This document shows positions 62,760-64,000 of a DNA stretch of 64,000 nucleotides, one piece after another. The stretch lies in contig CAKKQC010000060.1 in NCBI GenBank assembly GCA_919901855.1, positions 27,902-91,901 on the forward strand. Direction: 5' to 3'. Each line of letters begins with the position of its first letter. Positions within the stretch are counted from its first letter, which is position 1. The translations under genes and the position numbers were made by a program. The notes beneath the pieces were generated by a model. That model did not search any database and was not told the origin of the DNA. It saw nothing but the letters and a program-made list of their open reading frames with translations. Source of the stretch: a bacterium. Its GTDB lineage: Bacteria; Oederibacteriota; CAKKQC01.

Positions 62760-64000
62760 CTAGCGGGCTCGGGCTCCCCGGACAGAGGTGGTCAGGGGAC
62801 GCTCCGACAGCCTGGTCTGGTCGCCGACCTGCACCGGGGCGTAGACCTTCATGATCGTCACGAAGCTGGCGTGCGGAGTCACCTTGACGACGCGTCCGTA
62901 AGTCGGCGGCTGGTCCTTGCCGGGGGTGACGACTTCGCAGAGCCAGGCCATCGAGACGCCGTCGGCGCTGCCGCGATCCACGACGAAGGTGTCGTCCGAC
63001 CGCGCCTGGTATCTCCGGTCCTCGGGGAAACAGCCGACCGTCGCCAGCACGGGCTTTCCCCCGCTCGCGCCGGCGCGGCCGCGCTGGCGCTCGTATTCCG
63101 CCCGCAGGTCGTCGACCGGGTAGAGCAGGTCGCCGGCCATGACGCCCTCGGAGGAGCGCTTGACGATGGCCCGCATGTTCCCGGAATCGGCGGGGCGGTC
63201 GACGGCGAGGAGCGCGACGTACTTGGCCATGCAGCTCCCGGGGACGTTGCGGTAGGCCGCGAAGGCCTTGCCCCGAGGGTGCGTGCCGGCGACGATTACT
63301 TCCTCGTCATTCGACGCCTGACGGCTCGCCGCATTAGCGACCCGCACCACCATCGCGGGCGCCTTGATGGGACCCGCGGCGGTCGAGAGCCCGGCCCGGG
63401 TGAAGTCCTGGAAGGCGCGTTCCTGCGTGCGCGCGGACAGAACCGGCGCGGGCGCCACGGCGGGCCGCGTGGGGACGAGCGTCGGGGGGACGGGCTCCTC
63501 GACGGCGACGGCCGGGGCCGGCTCCGTCACAGGCTCTTCCGCCGACGGCGGCGTGGATTCGGTGGCCGGGGCTTCGGCGACCGCCGCCTCGGCGGCCGGG
63601 ACTTCGACGGGGATCGCTTCCGGAGCGGGCGTTTCCCCTGTCGGCAGTTCGGCCGCGGGCAACTCGGCCGCGGGCGCCTCAGCCGCAGGCGCTTCGGCGG
63701 CTGGCAACTCGGCTGCAGGCACTTCGGCGGTGGGCAACTCTGCCGCCGGTGCAGCCTCAGGAGCTTCGGCGGTGGGCAACTCGGCCGCCGGGGCCTCGGC
63801 CGCAGGAGCCTCCGCCGGCGCCGCTTCGGCGGTCGGCAACTCGGCCGGCGCCGCTTGCGGCGCGGTCGTTTCGACCGGCGGTGCTTCGGCTGCAGGAGCC
63901 TCCGCCGGCGCCGCTTCGGCGGTCGGCAACTCGGCTGCCGGGGCTTCGGCTGCCGGGGCTTCGGCTGCCGGGGCTTCGGCTGCCGGGGCTTCGGCTGCCG
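62760..64000 (-). CDS. Pro/Ala/Glu-repeat protein with a beta-rich C-terminal domain, amino end outside the window
   Basis: The frame is open to the window edge, so only the last 412 or so residues are seen. The first 200 are low-complexity repeats built on PAAEAPAAELPTAE. The last 210 form an ordinary domain with NDEEVIVAGTHPRGKAF, AIVKRSSEGVMAGDLLYPVDDL and GKPVLATVGCFPEDRRYQ. This pattern is reminiscent of envelope proteins in which a LysM-type amino end is joined by a flexible spacer to a distal domain, but the LysM part is not in view. The function is unknown. The spacer is acidic and probably spans periplasm or cell wall. Confidence 0.8.
   Translation of the reverse strand, partial: AAEAPAAEAPAAEAPAAEAPAAELPTAEAAPAEAPAAEAPPVETTAPQAAPAELPTAEAAPAEAPAAEAPAAELPTAEAPEAAPAAELPTAEVPAAELPAAEAPAAEAPAAELPAAELPTGETPAPEAIPVEVPAAEAAVAEAPATESTPPSAEEPVTEPAPAVAVEEPVPPTLVPTRPAVAPAPVLSARTQERAFQDFTRAGLSTAAGPIKAPAMVVRVANAASRQASNDEEVIVAGTHPRGKAFAAYRNVPGSCMAKYVALLAVDRPADSGNMRAIVKRSSEGVMAGDLLYPVDDLRAEYERQRGRAGASGGKPVLATVGCFPEDRRYQARSDDTFVVDRGSADGVSMAWLCEVVTPGKDQPPTYGRVVKVTPHASFVTIMKVYAPVQVGDQTRLSERPLTTSVRGARAR
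63847..63877 (+). repeat. 31-base repeat with two hairpins, copy inside the Pro/Ala/Glu gene
   Basis: This in-frame copy codes PVETTAPQAAP on the minus strand, the only clear break in the otherwise regular repeat. It matches 62727-62757 except for one base. Confidence 0.7.
63931..64000 (+). repeat. 15-base tandem repeat in the Pro/Ala/Glu gene
   Basis: Four perfect units of GGGCTTCGGCTGCCG fill 63941-64000, preceded by a partial unit at 63931-63940, and continue off the window. Each codes five residues (Pro-Ala-Ala-Glu-Ala) on the minus strand, so unit gain or loss keeps the frame. Confidence 0.9.

Noticed and set aside
63600..64000. CRISPR-like array because of regular short repeats.
   Set aside because: Repeats are 15 bases, contiguous without spacers, and code for a Pro/Ala/Glu protein.

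Overview
The window is a contiguous, very gene-dense stretch of a GC-rich Gram-negative bacterial chromosome. The Gram-negative assignment rests on outer-membrane barrel proteins, two lipoproteins, O-antigen-type polysaccharide genes and a type IV pilus retraction ATPase. Nothing seen fixes the phylum. The GC bias, the MFS/spermidine-synthase fusion, the metallopeptidase-propeller-barrel fusion and the unusual 474-residue class II aldolase suggest a deep-branching, mostly uncultured lineage of the Acidobacteriota/Eisenbacteria kind, but this is inference. Four tRNA genes (Phe-GAA, Gly-TCC, Pro-GGG, Pro-CGG) are present, none with an encoded CCA end. There is no CRISPR array, prophage or rRNA, and no gene-free stretch longer than 300 bases.

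Layout. 1-1.5 kb: the 3' part of rpsA. 1.5-8.3 kb: a tightly overlapping surface-polysaccharide operon (lipid-linked sugar-phosphate transferase, FAD oxidoreductase, sugar epimerase, glycosyltransferase, O-antigen ligase/polymerase) containing a MazF-type toxin-antitoxin pair. 8.3-19.1 kb: an M24 peptidase, a PEP-mutase-family lyase, a periplasmic ankyrin protein, a nuclease/phospholipase-D pair resembling ybhP-clsB, a GNAT enzyme, a lactonase, an MBL beta-CASP nuclease, an RraA-like protein and a second glycosyltransferase. 19.1-30 kb (minus strand): an MFS-fused spermidine-synthase-like protein, an inositol monophosphatase, and a complete oligopeptide ABC transporter (fused double ATPase, two permeases, binding protein) abutting a class II aldolase. 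30-38 kb (plus): mutS-ruvC-ruvA-ruvB, then a PilT ATPase fused to a TPR region and a propeller lipoprotein. 38-40 kb: a polytopic membrane protein.

40.3-48.9 kb (plus): glgA from a textbook promoter, prfB with the autoregulatory +1 frameshift site, mutL, a REP-associated transposase element inserted exactly between mutL and miaA, miaA, tRNA-Pro, a dolichyl-phosphate-mannose-synthase-like glycosyltransferase, a second tRNA-Pro, a YjbH-like envelope protein and acylphosphatase. 49-62.7 kb (minus): a GH57 glucan enzyme, a TPR membrane protein, apt, a sigma-70 factor, the 1142-residue peptidase/TolB-propeller/barrel fusion, hflX, then gpsA-plsY-der-dprA with four-base overlaps. 62.8-64 kb: the 3' part of a Pro/Ala/Glu repeat protein running off the end.

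Two features recur. Genes inside operons overlap by ATGA or GTGA. Genes at the head of operons often carry a -10-like hexamer only 6-10 bases before the start codon, the layout expected of leaderless mRNAs. The most noteworthy items are the transposase element that has supplied miaA with its start codon, the 1142-residue fusion coupled to a sigma factor, the PilT-TPR fusion, and the leaderless-promoter pattern.
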